The notes: generated by a model not told the origin, from the sequence alone. A stretch of 64,000 nucleotides of DNA from Musa acuminata AAA Group (GCF_036884655.1 NC_088330.1:28601001-28665000), one strand, 5' to 3'; positions 48,307 to 63,865 are shown, counted from the stretch's first letter. Translations and numbers: made by a program.

Positions 48307-49600
48307 ACACCTAGGCTTGAGCTGGGCAAAACCTACTACCAGGCTTGGGATGAGAATAGGTGGTAGAACATAAGGGGTGGTGTTTGCTTGGTAAGTTGGG
48401 CAAGTTGAGAGAGATAGGGCGCAATAGTTGGAACAACTCTTAGTTAAAATATGCACTTGTTAGACTAAGGTACGAAAGGCTTTGGCAAGTTGAATAGGTT
48501 GTATGGGTAAAGGGCTCAGATCGATTGACACCCCCTGTTATCATTGGTTCGAGATTATTGAGATTATGAGATTTAGTAAGGGAGCATTCGAGATTAGTAG
48601 ACTCCATCCAATTGGGTTCGAGGGATTCAGGTCCTTGATATTCATTCGAGATGGATCCGTGAGGTTTCCTTGAGATATACTAGTTGCTCTCCTAGTGCCA
48701 GTATGTTAGAGCAGATTTTAGTTATCTGAATTGAAGATGACTCACATTTAACATAGTTCTCCGTTGAGCCAATCTCAAGATGAAACTATCTGAGTTGGAC
48801 ATTCAAACCTTGCAAAAACTACATCCAGAGTGCCTAGAGTGTGGGTTGTTTTGCAAATAACGGAAGCATAAGAATTGATCGTAACCGCTCTTCACTAATG
48901 TTGAGTCATTGCACTTGTCTATTATACCGGTCATAGTGGTCAAAAACCAGTGCTGGATCATTATGCTTGTTCATGATGCTATTTATGCAATAATGGGTTC
49001 ACGATCGTACTCGCTTTCCAGTTAACACTTACAAGATACAATTACATGAGGGTTAGGTGATGATGAAAAGTCGCTTAAATAACTCTCAAATATCGATTAG
49101 GTGGCTCGATCGAGGTGTCAAACGCATAGCAGTGTTGGCACGTAGTGTTGATGAATCAACTACGTCACTTTTACCATAGCATCACCAAAACCTAATGATA
49201 CATCAATATATATATGGAATAACATAGTCTTAAATGTATATATAGAATAATAAAACTTTATTTTTCAGAAATTTTTATATCATAAAAAATTTTCTATACT
49301 TGAATTTTTCCAAGAACATTGACCAAAAATATAAAAAAATATTTACCAACGTAATAAAGTCACTCCATGGACTTGGTGGATGGTTATCATATTATTAATA
49401 AGAAATACATCGGGGAAGACAAACTCTAACGATCCACTTCAAAAAATATATCGATACCACTAAACCCTTTAATGAGCAAATAAATATATATCCCATTTGT
49501 AAACACCTCAAAAATAATCCCATTTGTAACTCAAATCTGTTTCATCGAATAATGTAGATATATTTTATCTTAGAAAAATAAAGCGACAGATTAGATGGCA
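48307..49600. other. Intergenic region upstream of XPO4
   Basis: 48307-48530 may be the outer part of the minus-strand LTR begun at 43751. 48530-49600 shows no gene, RNA or repeat that I recognise; it becomes AT-rich from 49180. The last few hundred bases are the likely promoter region of the exportin gene. Confidence 0.5.
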
Positions 49601-49663
49601 TTCTGGTGATTTTGGCGCAACCGTGTTTGCCTTCAGGTGCTGTGCTCATCGCCTGTACTCGAG

Positions 49664-49669
49664 TATAAA
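49664..49669 (+). promoter_or_regulatory. Probable TATA box of XPO4
   Basis: TATAAA within GAGTATAAATTCC, followed by a pyrimidine-rich region (CTATCTCCCCGTTTCTCTC) and 170 bp before the chosen ATG. Its position argues that the in-frame ATG at 49623 is not in the transcript. Confidence 0.5.
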
Positions 49670-49838
49670 TTCCACCCACCGCTTGGCAAGCCGCCCCATT
49701 GGGTTTCTATCTCCCCGTTTCTCTCTCGGTCTCGACCTTGTCGCTCGCAGACCGAGAGCTCCCGGAACCCTAGGGAAGAGACGAGTAGGAAGAGGAGGAG
49801 GAGCAGCAGGAGGAGGTGAAGTGGAAGAAGAAGAGGAG

Positions 49839-52800
49839 ATGCAGGGATTTCCAGGACCCCTGCCTGATCTGGCCCAACTCCAGTCCACCATGGTCGCAAT
49901 CGAGCGAGCCTGCTCCTTGATCCAGGTCTCCTCTCCGCGCCGCGCCCACATGCATATCCCTATGATTTGCCTTGCATCTGCATGGTTCTCAGATTTCTTA
50001 TTTGCCCTTGGGATCTCGCATTTGAGGTGTCAGTGTTCTTGTTGCTTGCTGGATTAGTATTTGATCTGATCGTCCATCAATTTTTTTCACCAGAAGAGCG
50101 ATCGTTCCATGTTGATGTGGTTTTTGCTCTCTCTTCTTTATTGTCAGATTTCACTATCTATTGTCTTAACTTTTGGTTCATCTTTACAGTTTCTTTTCTT
50201 TTTTATTAACTATGCTCTCTACTGTTGTCCTTTTCTTTCTATGCTCTCCTTTTCTTTCTGTTGTATTTTGAAAAAAATTGGCGATTCTTCTCTTTTTTTT
50301 CTTGATGAATCTTTTAATCAAATTAAGAGACAGAGGCACCCCGCGCTCTGCAAACAATGCAAATTTTGCTGTCATACTCGTTTCAGTCTAATAAGGTAGC
50401 ATTCTTTACAGGTAATGAGCTGCTGTTAGCTCTAACACCTTAAGTAATTACCAGGAGGCAAGTTAGGTGGTGTGCATTATTTATCTGATTATCTCCTAAT
50501 GAGCTGTGTTGGGCCTATGAGTCTCTCGATGCAGTACCTTTTACTTGTAACTACAAGCATCTCGATATCAGTTGTTAACAATAAAAAAATGTATTGGGCA
50601 TTCTTATTCTTTTCTGCATCAGTTGTGGTTGATATGCTTCTTTATTTTACTTTTTGGGGCCTCTAATTGATGGCCTTGCATAGCAAGTTGATGTATTGAA
50701 CTTGTTTTATCTAATGTCTAGTTTCTCTGTACGTGTAGATGCACATGAATCCAGCTGAAGCAGAGAAAATTATTAATCCACTGCGGCAATCTTCCATGCC
50801 ATACCAGACATGCCGATTCATTCTTGGTATGTTGCCCATTATTTTTATAGTCAAGTTTCATGGTCAGATCCTATATCGTGGTTAGAGCTCATCGAGTGAT
50901 TTTAAAATTGTCATGGAGTTTGATGTATACAAACCTCATTCTAACTTCTAGGTATTACTGTTTCATGGCACAAGAGCATCCTGATGTGCTTTTTGTCTCA
51001 CCCCTCCTGTGCCAGCCAACATTGACAAAAACTGAGATTGGCCATGTGTTAACATGGTCGACATGGCTTAGCATTGGATGGCATGGTCCAACATTGCTTG
51101 ACACAACTTGGTAGTTCCTATAAAGTTAACATTATGCAGTTCATGCACATTGTTGCTTTTATCATGTCTGTGAAGGTCATATTGGAGGCTGAAAGAGTCT
51201 TTGTGAAGATGTATTTCTCATCTTGTTTGTAGACCTAAGTTTTGGAAATCCTCATTGATACATGCTGGGTTTTTAAATCTATTTCATCATTTTGCAACTA
51301 AGATGCAGACCTTTTGTATTCATAGTTGTTAATTTCATGATTTTATATCAGTCTTTAATCTGTACCTTACTTTTAGTCTATCATCTAGTGTATTTAACAA
51401 AATCATGAGATTTCGAAAGATGCTTGATGAATGTAGAACGAGTTTTTTAGTGTCAATTTACAAGAATATGGGAGACATACAAAATTATTCAAATTATAGA
51501 GGAATTAAAGTCATGAGCTATACTATGAAACTTTGGGAAAGAAATTATTGAAGTAAGATAAGGCTTGAACAAATATATATGAAAATCAATTTGGTTTTAT
51601 GCTTATAAGATCAACCATAGAAGTTATTCATTTATTAAGACAATTAATGGAAAAGTATAAGGTGAAAAAGCAATATTTGTATATGGTTTTTATTGACTTA
51701 GAGAAACCTTATTATAGGGTTCCTAGAGATTTATCATGGTGAGTTTTAGAAAGGAAATGTGTATTCACTAATGAGATTAATATTATTAAGGATAAGTATG
51801 ATAATGTAGCTACTAGTGTTAGAACTGTAGGGAGTGTGTCCAGTAAGTTTCCTATTAGTATAGGATTACATCAGGTTTCCGCATTATGTCCCAACTTTTT
51901 GATAATTGATAAACTTACTAGTCATTTATATGATAAACCTCTATGCTGTATATTATTTGTTGATGATATTGTCATAGTTGATGAGAGCCTAAGTGAATTA
52001 ATCATAAACTTGAGCTGTAGAGGCAATTCTTAGAAACTAAATGTTTTAGATTAAGTAAGACTAAAACTAAATGTATGAGATACAATTTTAGTAATTCTAG
52101 GAATAGGTAGGAGAATATAGTTAAGTTGGATGAACAAAAAGTTTTTTTAAGTAAAAGCTTTAGGTATTTTGGATCAATTATTCAATAAGATGGAGAGATC
52201 GATAAAGATTTTATTTATACAGTAAAAACAAGATGGTTAAAATGGTGAGGGGCATCAGGAGTCTTGTGTGATCATGGGATACCTTTGAGAGAAAAAATTA
52301 TAAGACAGTTGTGAGACCAACAATGTTTTATGGATCTGAGTGTTAGGTAGTTAAGAAATAATATATACAAAAAGTCTGTGTTGTCGAGATGAGAATATTA
52401 AGATGAATATATGGAGTTACTAGGAAAGATTATAAAAAAAATATTTTTATTCATGAAGAACTAGGTATCGTTTCAATAGAGAATAAGATGAGAGAAAATT
52501 GTTTAAAATGGTACGAGCATGTACTTATGAGACATTCGGATGTGATAGTCAGAAAAGATAAGATAATTAATATTAGTGGTATGAGGAGTGGCAGAGGAAG
52601 ATCTAAAAAGACCTTAATAGAAACTATAAGTAAATATTTAAGGACTCTAAATTTAACTAAACATATGACTTTTTTCAGATCTTAGTGGTGCTAAAAGTTC
52701 CATGTAACAGACCTTAAATAGTTGGGACTTTTGGTTTTGTTGCTATTGTTGTTATCTATCTCACTAAAGTTGATTGTTTTATAACTTATTGTTGACACCA

Positions 52801-55800
52801 CAAATGATATGCATAATGGTCTACATGTACTTGTCTATTTTTGATTGATTCTTCAATTTGTCATTTGTATTATACTTCTAATATGATGCATGTTCTAATA
52901 ATAACTAGCTTCTTATTTTTGCTTATTAGAGGATAACATCCATGACATGATTATTTTCAGACAAGAATAATAGATTGTAGTACTTGTTCTTGCTTGATGA
53001 ATTCTGTTTGTATAGAAAGGCCAATAATACAAACAAGAAGTTTGTTAATGTGCATTTACTAGATCTCATAACCATTTGAATATTGGCCAATTACATATGG
53101 AGTTCATTATGTATTTTATATTAAGTCCTTGGACTGATTGAAGATCAAACATATGATACTCAAGTTTAGTCTGACATCATATGGGAGAATATTTGAATAG
53201 TTTGTAAGGTTAGAAGAGTCTACTGCTAACTTGGATTTAAGCATTCTGGGCCAATCGTTTCAGCCTATCAAGTTAGCAGCTCACTCAAGGTTTCAAGTTC
53301 TGGATTGCAAATCATACCATTTCCTGGCTAGATTGGCTGGTGCACATGGCATACTAACATATGATAGGTTGGCATATACCTGGGAATCTGGGATACATAC
53401 CAAAGATAGAGGCAGAGAAGAAAGGAGGAGGAGGAGGAGAGGGAGAAGGATAAGTAGAGGAGTAGGAGTGGAGGATAATGGAGGAGAAATGTTTGCTCTT
53501 ATTGTTAGTGAATCGCTTGTTGACAGCTCAACATCAGGGTTGTGCATCCATGTCTCATTCTATATGTATAGGTCGTGCAACTTTCAAAAGGTGAAAATAA
53601 GGAAAAATTCCATCTGGATTCAATGCATAGGTGCATGTGAACTGTGAAGGCAGGATGCCTTGTGTGTATATATATGGGCTGGCAGATTTATGGGTACCTG
53701 AGCAGCATGGCTTTGCAAGGGACATGCAAGACATGATGTAACTTCTCATGTATCATATTGACATCAGTTCTTTACATGCTCAGCAGGCAATGTGACTCTA
53801 CTTGAAATCAAGGTCAAGTAATACAGGATCATCGTTATAGCATCTTTGGGACTTCTTGAGAGCACATGTTAGTGCATGCTGAGATTACAATTTCGTTGAG
53901 GATGATCTTTTAAGCTGGTCACTAACCTGCTAAATGTTCAAAAAAGAACAAGAAAATACCATAATTTTGAAGGAAAATAGTCATTTATAAGAATCACACT
54001 GATACATGCATGGCACTGTTGTTCATCATGTGTTTATTAGATATTCAAGTCTGGTTGAATATAGTGGCAATTTCTGGTTGGAATTATCTCATATCTAAAA
54101 TCTTTAGGGAATCAAAAAAACTTTTCTTATAAAAGGGTAGCTTAGTGCATGAGGAACTGTTTCTAGGACTTGAACTGTGGACATCTAGGTCATTAACAGT
54201 GGTGTCAAGCCTCGCTCTCAATTATATCCTATGTTGCTCAATTTTTAGGAGTTAATGCGTTTTTCTCAAGGTATAATGGAGTCTCATGTACAGCATATTT
54301 GGGAAATTTAATGCAATATTGTAGCATGTTGTCTATTTCGAGTACCAGACTCGTCCCACTCCATGGTCAGATAACTACAGATCCTGTCCGTCACAATTTA
54401 TCAACACACAGTATGTTAGAACATATTGCAGTACTGAGTGTTGGGAGAAGGAAGAGGAAGGAGGAGGAAGAGGAAGGAAGAAGAGGAGGAGAAGAGGATT
54501 TCCCCAAAAAGAGGTCGATGGTGCACGACGGGTGGTGAGTGGATAACTAGTAGCGGATGATGGACAATGGATGATGTTGGGCATGGTGCTCCAGGTGATG
54601 GAGAAGAGGGCTCGCAAAATTGCAAGTCCCAGTTGAATCAGCATTTTAACTAAAGATATGTATTTTTTAGTTGGACCTGACTGAACCACCTAAAATGTGG
54701 GTGGTCTGTGTGAGCCGGTAAAATTGCAAACCATATGCAAGAGGAAGAGTGACTAACATATACATAACAAGGAAAAGAGAAGAAACAAACAAGGTCCCTT
54801 TAGTACTTCCTGCTTCTTGAGAATGATTGAGAGTATTTCAGAGAACTAGTTAACCCTGCTTTAGATAGATAAATTTCCTTTGTTTATGGATGTACAGAGC
54901 CTTTAAAACAGTGACAAATATGTGTTTCCCTAAAAGATGGATGTTTAGATAGATGTTTTGCTATTTTATGTCCGCTTTCATATTCTAGATTGTTTCTTGA
55001 AGTATTATTCTAACATCTCTCTGCAATTATATGAAATGCTGATTTTTGTGATGCTGGTTCTGATATTGATTTTTAAGTTGTTATTATTTGCTTGTTTTTT
55101 ATTTTAAGTATTGATGCTTCTCCTTGTACCCCTCAGAAAATTCTGAGGTGCCTAATGCAAGGTTTCAAGCTGCTGGAGCTATTGGTGATGCTGCAATAAG
55201 GGAGTGGGGGATGCTTACAAATGAGAATAGAAAAAGCTTGATACTGTATGCTCCATACTTTGCAGATTTAACTGAACCATTTATTTTGCTCATTATACGA
55301 TAGACAATGTGGCCATTACAGATTTTGCCTACACTATGTTATGGAACATGCAAGTGCTGCTGATGCCTATGTGCAACTAAAGGTTTCAGCAGTTGCAGCT
55401 CAGTTGGTAAAACGAGGCTGGTAAGTATTAATGAAATACATTGCATTTAATTTGAAGTTGTGCAAGTTTTAATAAATTGTTTGGCAGGCTGCAATAGATT
55501 GTTGAAACATTGGATTCTAGGAATCATGTTGCCTTCTACGTATTGTTTTTCAAAGGAATGATATGTATATTATGTCACATTGAAGTTTATAAACATTAGA
55601 AGTGAGAAAATATGACTTTTCATGTTAATATGATGGATAAAGAATCATCTAACTGGCCTTAGGTAAGATTGCTTCTATCTGCTATAAATATTGAAGATTA
55701 AAAACAAAAAAAAATTAAATAGTGAATAATAACCCTTGTTCTAAACAAGCTCATGTACCCACAAAAAAACAATGAGTCTTGTTTCTGCTTCTATGCCATT

Positions 55801-58800
55801 TCGGAAATTCAAAAGGCATCAAATAATCCATCCGACCTAGGCCAAGGCAATAGAGAGGAGAGGAGAACAAACGTGTGAGGCAAAAGAGAATGAAAGCATT
55901 GGAACATTATTGAACTCCTTGTCGACAACTTTCTACCGGGGGTTGTCTGCACACTTGCTACGGTAGTCAATGGTGGTTTAATGGAACAACCCATCCATCT
56001 AATACGTTCAAGGCTTTTTATTCTTATTGAACCTAAATCCCAGGCACAATGTCTCTTTTATTTTTACTGTAATTCAAACCATCCAATTCCAGATTGAGTT
56101 TGCTACTGTATAACATCAATATTACTTTGGAATATGAATGGTGTGGATGAATATTTTTAACTATATATTATTCATATAGGATCTTAACACTTGGTAACAA
56201 GGTTTGCAATTTCGGTTCGTACTGGTGTACCGACCAATAGTCGGTACGATATATACCAAGGCGTACCAACGGTATGCCTAAAAAAATAAAAACTAGCTCT
56301 AGAAATATCTAAAAAATAGAAAAAAGTTATATTAGGGTTTTAAAATTGGAAATAAATATACATTTAATATAATTTTTGCAAAAATAATCTAAATTAGGAA
56401 AGAATAGTGACATATATCTTTTTCGGGCTTTGAAGAGTAGCTTTGTGGTATGTGTCGGATCATCCTTCCATTAATATTGAATCATCTATAAAGAAATGAT
56501 TTGAATTGTTAGATTTTTTTAAACAACTTAAACTTTAAGATTCAAATGAATTGAGTAATCGATCGATGAATATACTTGGTTCTATCACAAAAAAAAAAAA
56601 AAAAACAGGGCTCAATAGGCAATGGATCAGGATCCTCGATTCTTTGTATTTGTATATTAATTTGATATATTTGTCGGACCCAATCTTAAAATTGATCCCA
56701 CGACATACTATACTGATACATCGTATGCCATTGGTGTTTCGTCGCCCAACTTGGTTTTTACCAATGGTACAGCTAATGCTACTACCTTTCCCTTTTCCTT
56801 TGCTTTTGGACGCTGGGCGGACGAATGTGCTAATGCTACTAGTTCCTCGAGCAGTCTGACTTGATATTGTCCGGCTCCTTCCACTACGTTCTGACCGAGA
56901 AGGATCTTTCTCTTAATCCTTCCAAATTTGATCCAATCCACAAATCATAACTTTGTTGAGTTTAGAAGAGTGAATATGTGAGAATGAGAGAGAGATGTGA
57001 GTGAGGATGAGATTGAGAGAGTTAAAGAGATTAAGAGAGTGATATAAGTTGAAGGAGGGGGGAGGAAAAGGTTTGAAAACCCTTTCCTATGGTTCAAACG
57101 GTCAATTTGACCATTTGAAATAGGGCGATCTTAGCCCTTGATTGATAATAGTCGAAATATGACTGTTACTGATCGATATAGGTCGTTAACGGTCGGATTT
57201 CAATCGGTCACGCCCGATACAGACCCCGTATCCCCTGATACGGGGTTAGGTTATGGTACTGCTCAGTAGAGGGCACTTCGCGTATCGATCCCTTGTTGGA
57301 CTGGTATGTACCGTTAGTATCGAGCATGGTATGAAATTTTGAATGGTACCGGTCCGACGGCATACTGGTACGCGGACCGCCCGCTACCGGACGGAACATG
57401 CTACAGTGCTACACTGTAGCAGTGCTACAGTGCTACAGTAGAGGAAGAAATATATAAAATCGCTCGGTACGTCCTGGTGTACCGCTCGGTACATGGTACC
57501 ACCCCGAGCCAACCTCGAAACACCGGTACGGTACGGTATTGCATACCTTGGTATCAAGTGATATGGGTCGGTACGATGAACCCTGGTTGGCAACAGTGTA
57601 AGTCCTCTCTGACTTTTTTTTCTAGGAAATTGTTTCCCTAATTAGGTAGTCCAACAAGGGCCATTGCCATCATCAAATGTAAATGGACAAATCATACTTA
57701 GAAGTTAGAACCCTTATTACAATTAGAGAGATTTCTCGATCCTGACCAAGGATCACTTCTCGAGGAACTAATGGGGAAAAGTAAACAATAAGAAATAGAA
57801 AAATGAAACATAGTAAATAACAACATATAAAAGGTATGCAGTAAAGATACTAAATGGTTGTTCTTTTGATACTCAAGAAAATAACATCTATGCTACATAA
57901 TATTAGGTATAATGTTCTATATGTAAAGTTGTAAACGTATATTTTAAATTGGATTAAATATTAGTAAAATAAATTATATCAAAAAACAAATAAATGTATG
58001 TGATAAGTAGAATGAGTAAACTATGAAATTAAAATTTGTAAAAAATTAAAATTTAGATAATTATCTTAAAAACACTAGGTGTGCTTTAAAATTCAGGACA
58101 TTAGATCAGCTAATCAAAACATAAATGGTAGTTTTAAATGGCTTAGAAATATCTTTGTACACCTCATGCAATTCACTTATGACTCTATTTTCAGCTGATA
58201 GAATAGTGCTTGTGTGCATGTCATGCTAGTCGCCTTAAATGACCAAAGAAAACTATTAGAAACAATATAAAGATATTTGATGGGTTTTAGCTTGGCTGCT
58301 ATTACTCTGCCCAACATAATTGCTCAAGAAAGCTTAATGATGCAACAGAAAGAGATTTGAAGGCTCTCAGCATGACTGGTGATATTGTGCTTAAGATGCT
58401 CTTTAGAGTGTCTTGATGGGGAGATCCATGTAGCAGATACCAAAGAGGTGGGACATAATGACTTATTGTAAGCATCACATATGGTTTCTTCTCTTTGACC
58501 TTCTTGTGTGGAGAAAAGATCATAATAAATTTATAAATTTTTATACTATATTGGACATGATGCCTTGTTCACTTGGTTGCATGTATATTTTCCCAACCTT
58601 TTGGGTTTTCTGCAATTTGATGAGGTGTGGCACCTTGAACTTGCATCTTATTGCATCAACATAGATTTTGAACCATTGATATGTCTTTTCCTTGTAGGTT
58701 TGATTTTATTGAAGCTGAAAAAATTGGTATTCTTATAGAGGTATGGAATATGGACTACAAATTTATGGATAGTGCTTCATTCATGTACTTTAGTTTGTGG

Positions 58801-61800
58801 TTGTCATTTAGACCTTATCAACAACAATAATAACAAAACCATAAGTCCCAACTATTTGGGATTGGTTACATGGATCTTTTGCTGTTATTGAGATATGTAA
58901 AAAATCATATGTTTAGTTAAGTTTATAATATTTAAATCTTTATTTATAATTTTTATTAAAGTCTTTTTAAATCTTCCTCTACCTCTCCCTAGACCAGTGA
59001 AATCGGTTAAGATCTATGTTCATGAGATCTGACATAGTTTTACGCTGCTTGTTAGTGGCTTAATGCAACCTTTCACTTTTTTTCATTCGGGCTTGGGACT
59101 GGCATTGGCGGTGTTCCATTTAGAGCTTATCATACCATAATATCATTTCTATAAGTTAGACTTTCAAAGCCAGAAGATGGAGCTTTTCAAGTTATAATGT
59201 TTTGGTTCATGCTTTGTAAGTGAGGTTTTTGTATAATTTTTTCTTAATCTTGATCAACTTTGTAAATTATGACATAATGATCATGAACCTATGCATTTCT
59301 TTGCATGTGCCAGGTATCTTAGGATTTTTTTTGGACTTGGCAGTGGAGTAAAATCGTTTAGCAAAGTTTTTTTTACTTTATTATATTTGCAATCTATCTT
59401 GGCGTTGATTAAGATGAAATTAATTTGTATAATTGTAGATGAAGATTCTAAAACAGGCTAATGATGGGTTGCAGAAAATTGTGAATGGTCAATACTATCA
59501 CCATCAGCATTCAAGAACATTGGAAGACCTCACTTAGTGTCTTAGTTTAATGCAATAAACATGGTCACTCCTTTTCCAAGTTTTGGATGGTAACAACTAA
59601 CAACAAACTCAACTCATTTGATTGTCAAACCGAGATCAATTTAATTGTATTTTTAAGTGACTTGTTGGAGGTCTGATAAGTTTTAAGTTGTCATGTTTGA
59701 GAAGGTAAGTGGAAATTGTCATTTCTATTAAAGAAAAAGGACATCTCATTTTCAATTGTTTGCCTTGCATCTTGAAGGAACTTGCTTCATGTTCTAGTCA
59801 TGCAATTTAAAATCTGTGAAATGGTCCTACTTATTCCAAGAAATAATTTTGTTTAATTTTTCATTTAAGAATCTTATTATTTGCATTTTCAGGTGAAGCA
59901 AGCCATTCTGGGTTTTCATGGTTCAGATATGCAGTCTGCAGGCATTAGTTTTCTGGAGTCCTTGGTATCCATCATTAGAATTGCATTTTGTATTGAGCTC
60001 AATATGTAGCTAATTGGTTCTTCAGTTTATTTAGTCTAAAGTTCTTCTAATACAGGTGTCAGAATTTTCACCTGGAACCTCGACTGGTATGGGTCTTCCG
60101 AAAGACTACCATGAACAATGCCATTCATCTATGGAATTGAATTATCTGAAGGTCTTATTTTAAATTTTCTTTTATCAAGTTATATGGTTATCTGTGTACA
60201 TACATGTGTCATGCTGTTCCTGGTGTGAACTTGTATGATCTTACCTTGCATATGCTTTTTTGATGTTCCATGAATTATAACCTTTTGTAAGGCACTTTTT
60301 TTTGTTCCTTCCTTTTTCCCATTAGAGTTGTAATCGTGTTGACATTTGTCTCCTTTGTAGGAGTTCTATTGTTGGGCAAAATCTGCTGCATTAAATGTGG
60401 CCGATAAGATTGTGAGCTGTTATGCAAATATATCTGAAGAGAAAGTTTGTTCCCGAGCGCTTCGTTTTATGTTTCAGGTCTTGAACTGGAACTTCAAGAG
60501 CAGTCCCAGTGCTCTAGATAATTCAAGCAGTAAATCAAATTCAGGGTCATTTGGAATTAGGCCTGACATGGGGCTGTTAAAAAAGTTTGAACGTTCATTG
60601 GTGGAGGTAGCAGAGTTCTTTTACTTATCCAAATTCACTGAAACTAGTTCATGTAGTTACCCAACTTGCTAAACTTGTCTTGTACTATTTTTTAGCCAGG
60701 GCCCTTATGGCATGATGCTCTATTATCAAGTGGACATATGCTGTGGCTCTTGAACTTCTATGCAATAGTTCGCCAGAAACATTCATCTGATATGTTATGG
60801 TTTGATTCTCCGCTGGCAGTCTCTGCTAGACAACTAATAGTACAATTATGCTCCTTGACAGGGACGATATTTCCTTCTGGTAATACATTCACAAGCTACT
60901 TAGTCTATTAATCTTTATTTAATCATATAATTGATTAAATTCGTGATTAAGATAGTGCTAGTTATTTTCTAGTCCTTTAAGATTATTGCTAGATTGTCTG
61001 GTAAAGAGACTATGAAAAATGTCATGTTAAAAGGACTTAATGCTAGCAGACTATTCGACGGGGATGGCTCCCACAATATTTCCCTCTGTAGGGAACTCTA
61101 GGCATCCTCCTTTATGGACACTATATTTCAGTTTTAAAGTTAGTTGTTTTCATGATTGGAAGCCATCTCCGGTTTTTATAGCATTACAATTATGGTAGTT
61201 TTAGCTGAATTCGAGATCTATGATATTTTAGTTCTGTTCTAATCTCATGAACAGAATTTTAACACTTGTGGTCGAAGGGACTTCATCTCTCATGTTGTGG
61301 TCCCATATTTCATTAAGTTAATCTTCATGTTATTTATGTCATAACAAAAGAGTGATCTGAGTATAAGTTGTATGGGAGATATTAAGTTCATCATCATAAG
61401 TAATGAACCTTCATTACGAAAGAACCCATGCAAAAAATGAACATATTCTATCTTTTTGAAGTTACAACTTCCAATTTTCTCCGACTCATTTCATGTCTCA
61501 GCTACACTAGATTGAATACATTGTTTTGTGTATTTCATATTTCAAGCTACAATGCATGATTGGTCTTATGGGTGTGGCGCAAAATTTACCTTCAGGTTAG
61601 CTGGCTATTGCACTTACCCAACTAAAACTATCATAATTGCTTTATGCATAAGTGCAAAAAATGTTATGTATATTACAAAGGTAGAAACTAGAGAAGTGGA
61701 AGTGAATTACATAAGTGCAACTAAAGATTCAAGTTTCGATCCAAGACCAGTTCAAGTCTGATATGTATTGGCATACCAACATAGGGTACGTTGGCGTACT

Positions 61801-61963
61801 CATTTGCACTAACCAAAGAGAGAGGAGGAAAAGGAGGTGGAGGAATAAGTGAAGTGGTGGAGAGGAGGAGGAGGAGATAGATTTATCAAAGATGGAGGAA
61901 GAAGCACCGATGATGACATAGCAGGCGGCAGTGGCGAGGCAACACATGACATGTCAAGGGAGA

Positions 61964-61995
<32 letters not shown>

Positions 61996-63831
61996 CAGCA
62001 TGGGAGGAAGGCAAAGTAGAGAAAAAAAAAGATAGCTATTCTTGACAAAAAAAATGATAGGACTACCACCTGTACCCTCAATTTTAACTTTACAAATCGG
62101 GTGGTACACCTGGAATGACAGGGTTTCCAGGTACACCTGATTTTGAACAATCATGCTGGTTCTTGATCAGACCGGTAAATACTATCATATGAACTGGTTT
62201 GACCTCGTTTTTTTTTTTGAAAAATTAGGAACACTTCATATGTGGAGCACTTAAATGACTGGCAGCCAGGACTTAAAAAGATTTTTTTTATAAATTTTCG
62301 TGACATGAACTCTTTTTTTAAATTATTAACTTATGCATTAGTCACTTCATAGAATCGGTGTGGCTTATGGACAATTAATTGTTCTCATATTCTAAAATGC
62401 GGCTGTGCTAGCTGTTGGCAAGCACCTACATAAGATGGTTTGCAGTCTTATGGCACACGTTTTAGAGGGCCCAAGGCAGCTCCACTGTCTGATATTTTCA
62501 TAACTCAAAATAAAAATGATAAAGGCCCTTTTGATTTGTTATAAAAGAAAATAGAACAAAGCAGTTTTGTAACATTTATAATTATTATTATGATTTTCCT
62601 TTCTCTATGCTCATTTTCCGTAGATGAACAAATAAAAGAAAGAGGGATGACTATGCATACTTGTATTATATGTTGCAAGTCATGATAACTTAGGATGTGA
62701 ATGATACTGTATTGGATATACTGTTTCTTTTGTATGTCTATGATCATAACTTCAAATGCTATATTATTATGTTTAAAAAGAAAACAGCATGGTTAACTTT
62801 GTGGTGAACTTATTGATGTGATCTTTGTTGCAATAATTTATTTCCCTTGTTGATGAACATATTGCTGGATTCTTTGTTACAATACTTCATTTCCCTTTTA
62901 ATGATATAACTTGTGATTTTATGCTAGTGGCCCTCAACCAGACTATTGTTGCCCACAATTTGCCATTTACCATGAATGCCCCATGCCACAATTTGCCATT
63001 TACCATGAATGCCACCTGTGCATGAGATGTGCTATTTATGATGTTGATCCATAAATTTTTAAGTAGAAGATGATTTATTTTTGTTGTTATTGTTGTTAAG
63101 TCATCATTATTCTGGTTATAATTTTGGGAATCTAATATTTTTGTTGTATCTAGATGACGGGGAGATGCATATTAAGCATCTAACACAGATTCTATCAGCT
63201 GTTATCGAATGGGTTGAGCCTCCTAACATTATATCAGGCGCATTACGTAGTGGACGAAGTGAAAGGTCCATATGTTTGCTTGGTTTTCTAGACAGTTTGA
63301 AATCCATTCTTTTTCTAACATAGTTCATGTTGCTCAGTGAGATGCTTGATGGTTTTCATGCATTGCTCTCGATGGCAACCTTGACTAGTACTATGCTTTT
63401 TGATAATCTCCTTAGGTCTTTAAGGTCAGTGGTTGATACTTTGCTATTTTTCTTCTCCAGAGTTACTCCATGTGTAAAATCTCGTTTAACGCAGTTGTAT
63501 CTCACCTATCTCCTATATTTGTTTTCAGACCTTTTGGCACCATTCACCTATTGGCCACCTTGACATGTGAAGTAGTTCAGACTTATGTGATTAAAAATGA
63601 TGACGAGCAAACATGGAGTTCGGAAGCTCTTGATATTATGTTAGAGATATGGACTGTCATTCTTGGGGTATTTCCTAAATTCCACTGATACTTTCTGATT
63701 TGCAGGATAGGAACATCCTGGTGATTATGCATGGTTCTCATGTTACATGCCTGCTATAAGTTTTGTGCATGCTGATCGATTGTTTCTTGTGCTCTTTGGG
63801 ATAAGGAGATTCTGACAGTTCTTTCTCTGTC

Positions 63832-63865
<34 letters not shown>

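Noticed and set aside
43323..48530. Complete minus-strand Gypsy element
   Set aside because: Only one LTR, a primer-binding site and a short leader are seen; no coding domain and no second LTR, and the outer LTR boundary is uncertain.
49623..49838. Upstream in-frame ATG that would extend XPO4 by 72 residues
   Set aside because: It precedes the TATA-like box at 49664 and gives a low-complexity Arg/Gly/Glu-rich stretch. The Met at 49839 starts the family-like sequence.
51385..52754. LINE RT as a domesticated or functional gene
   Set aside because: Many stops and frameshifts, and a LINE-style 3' tail; it is an intronic relic.
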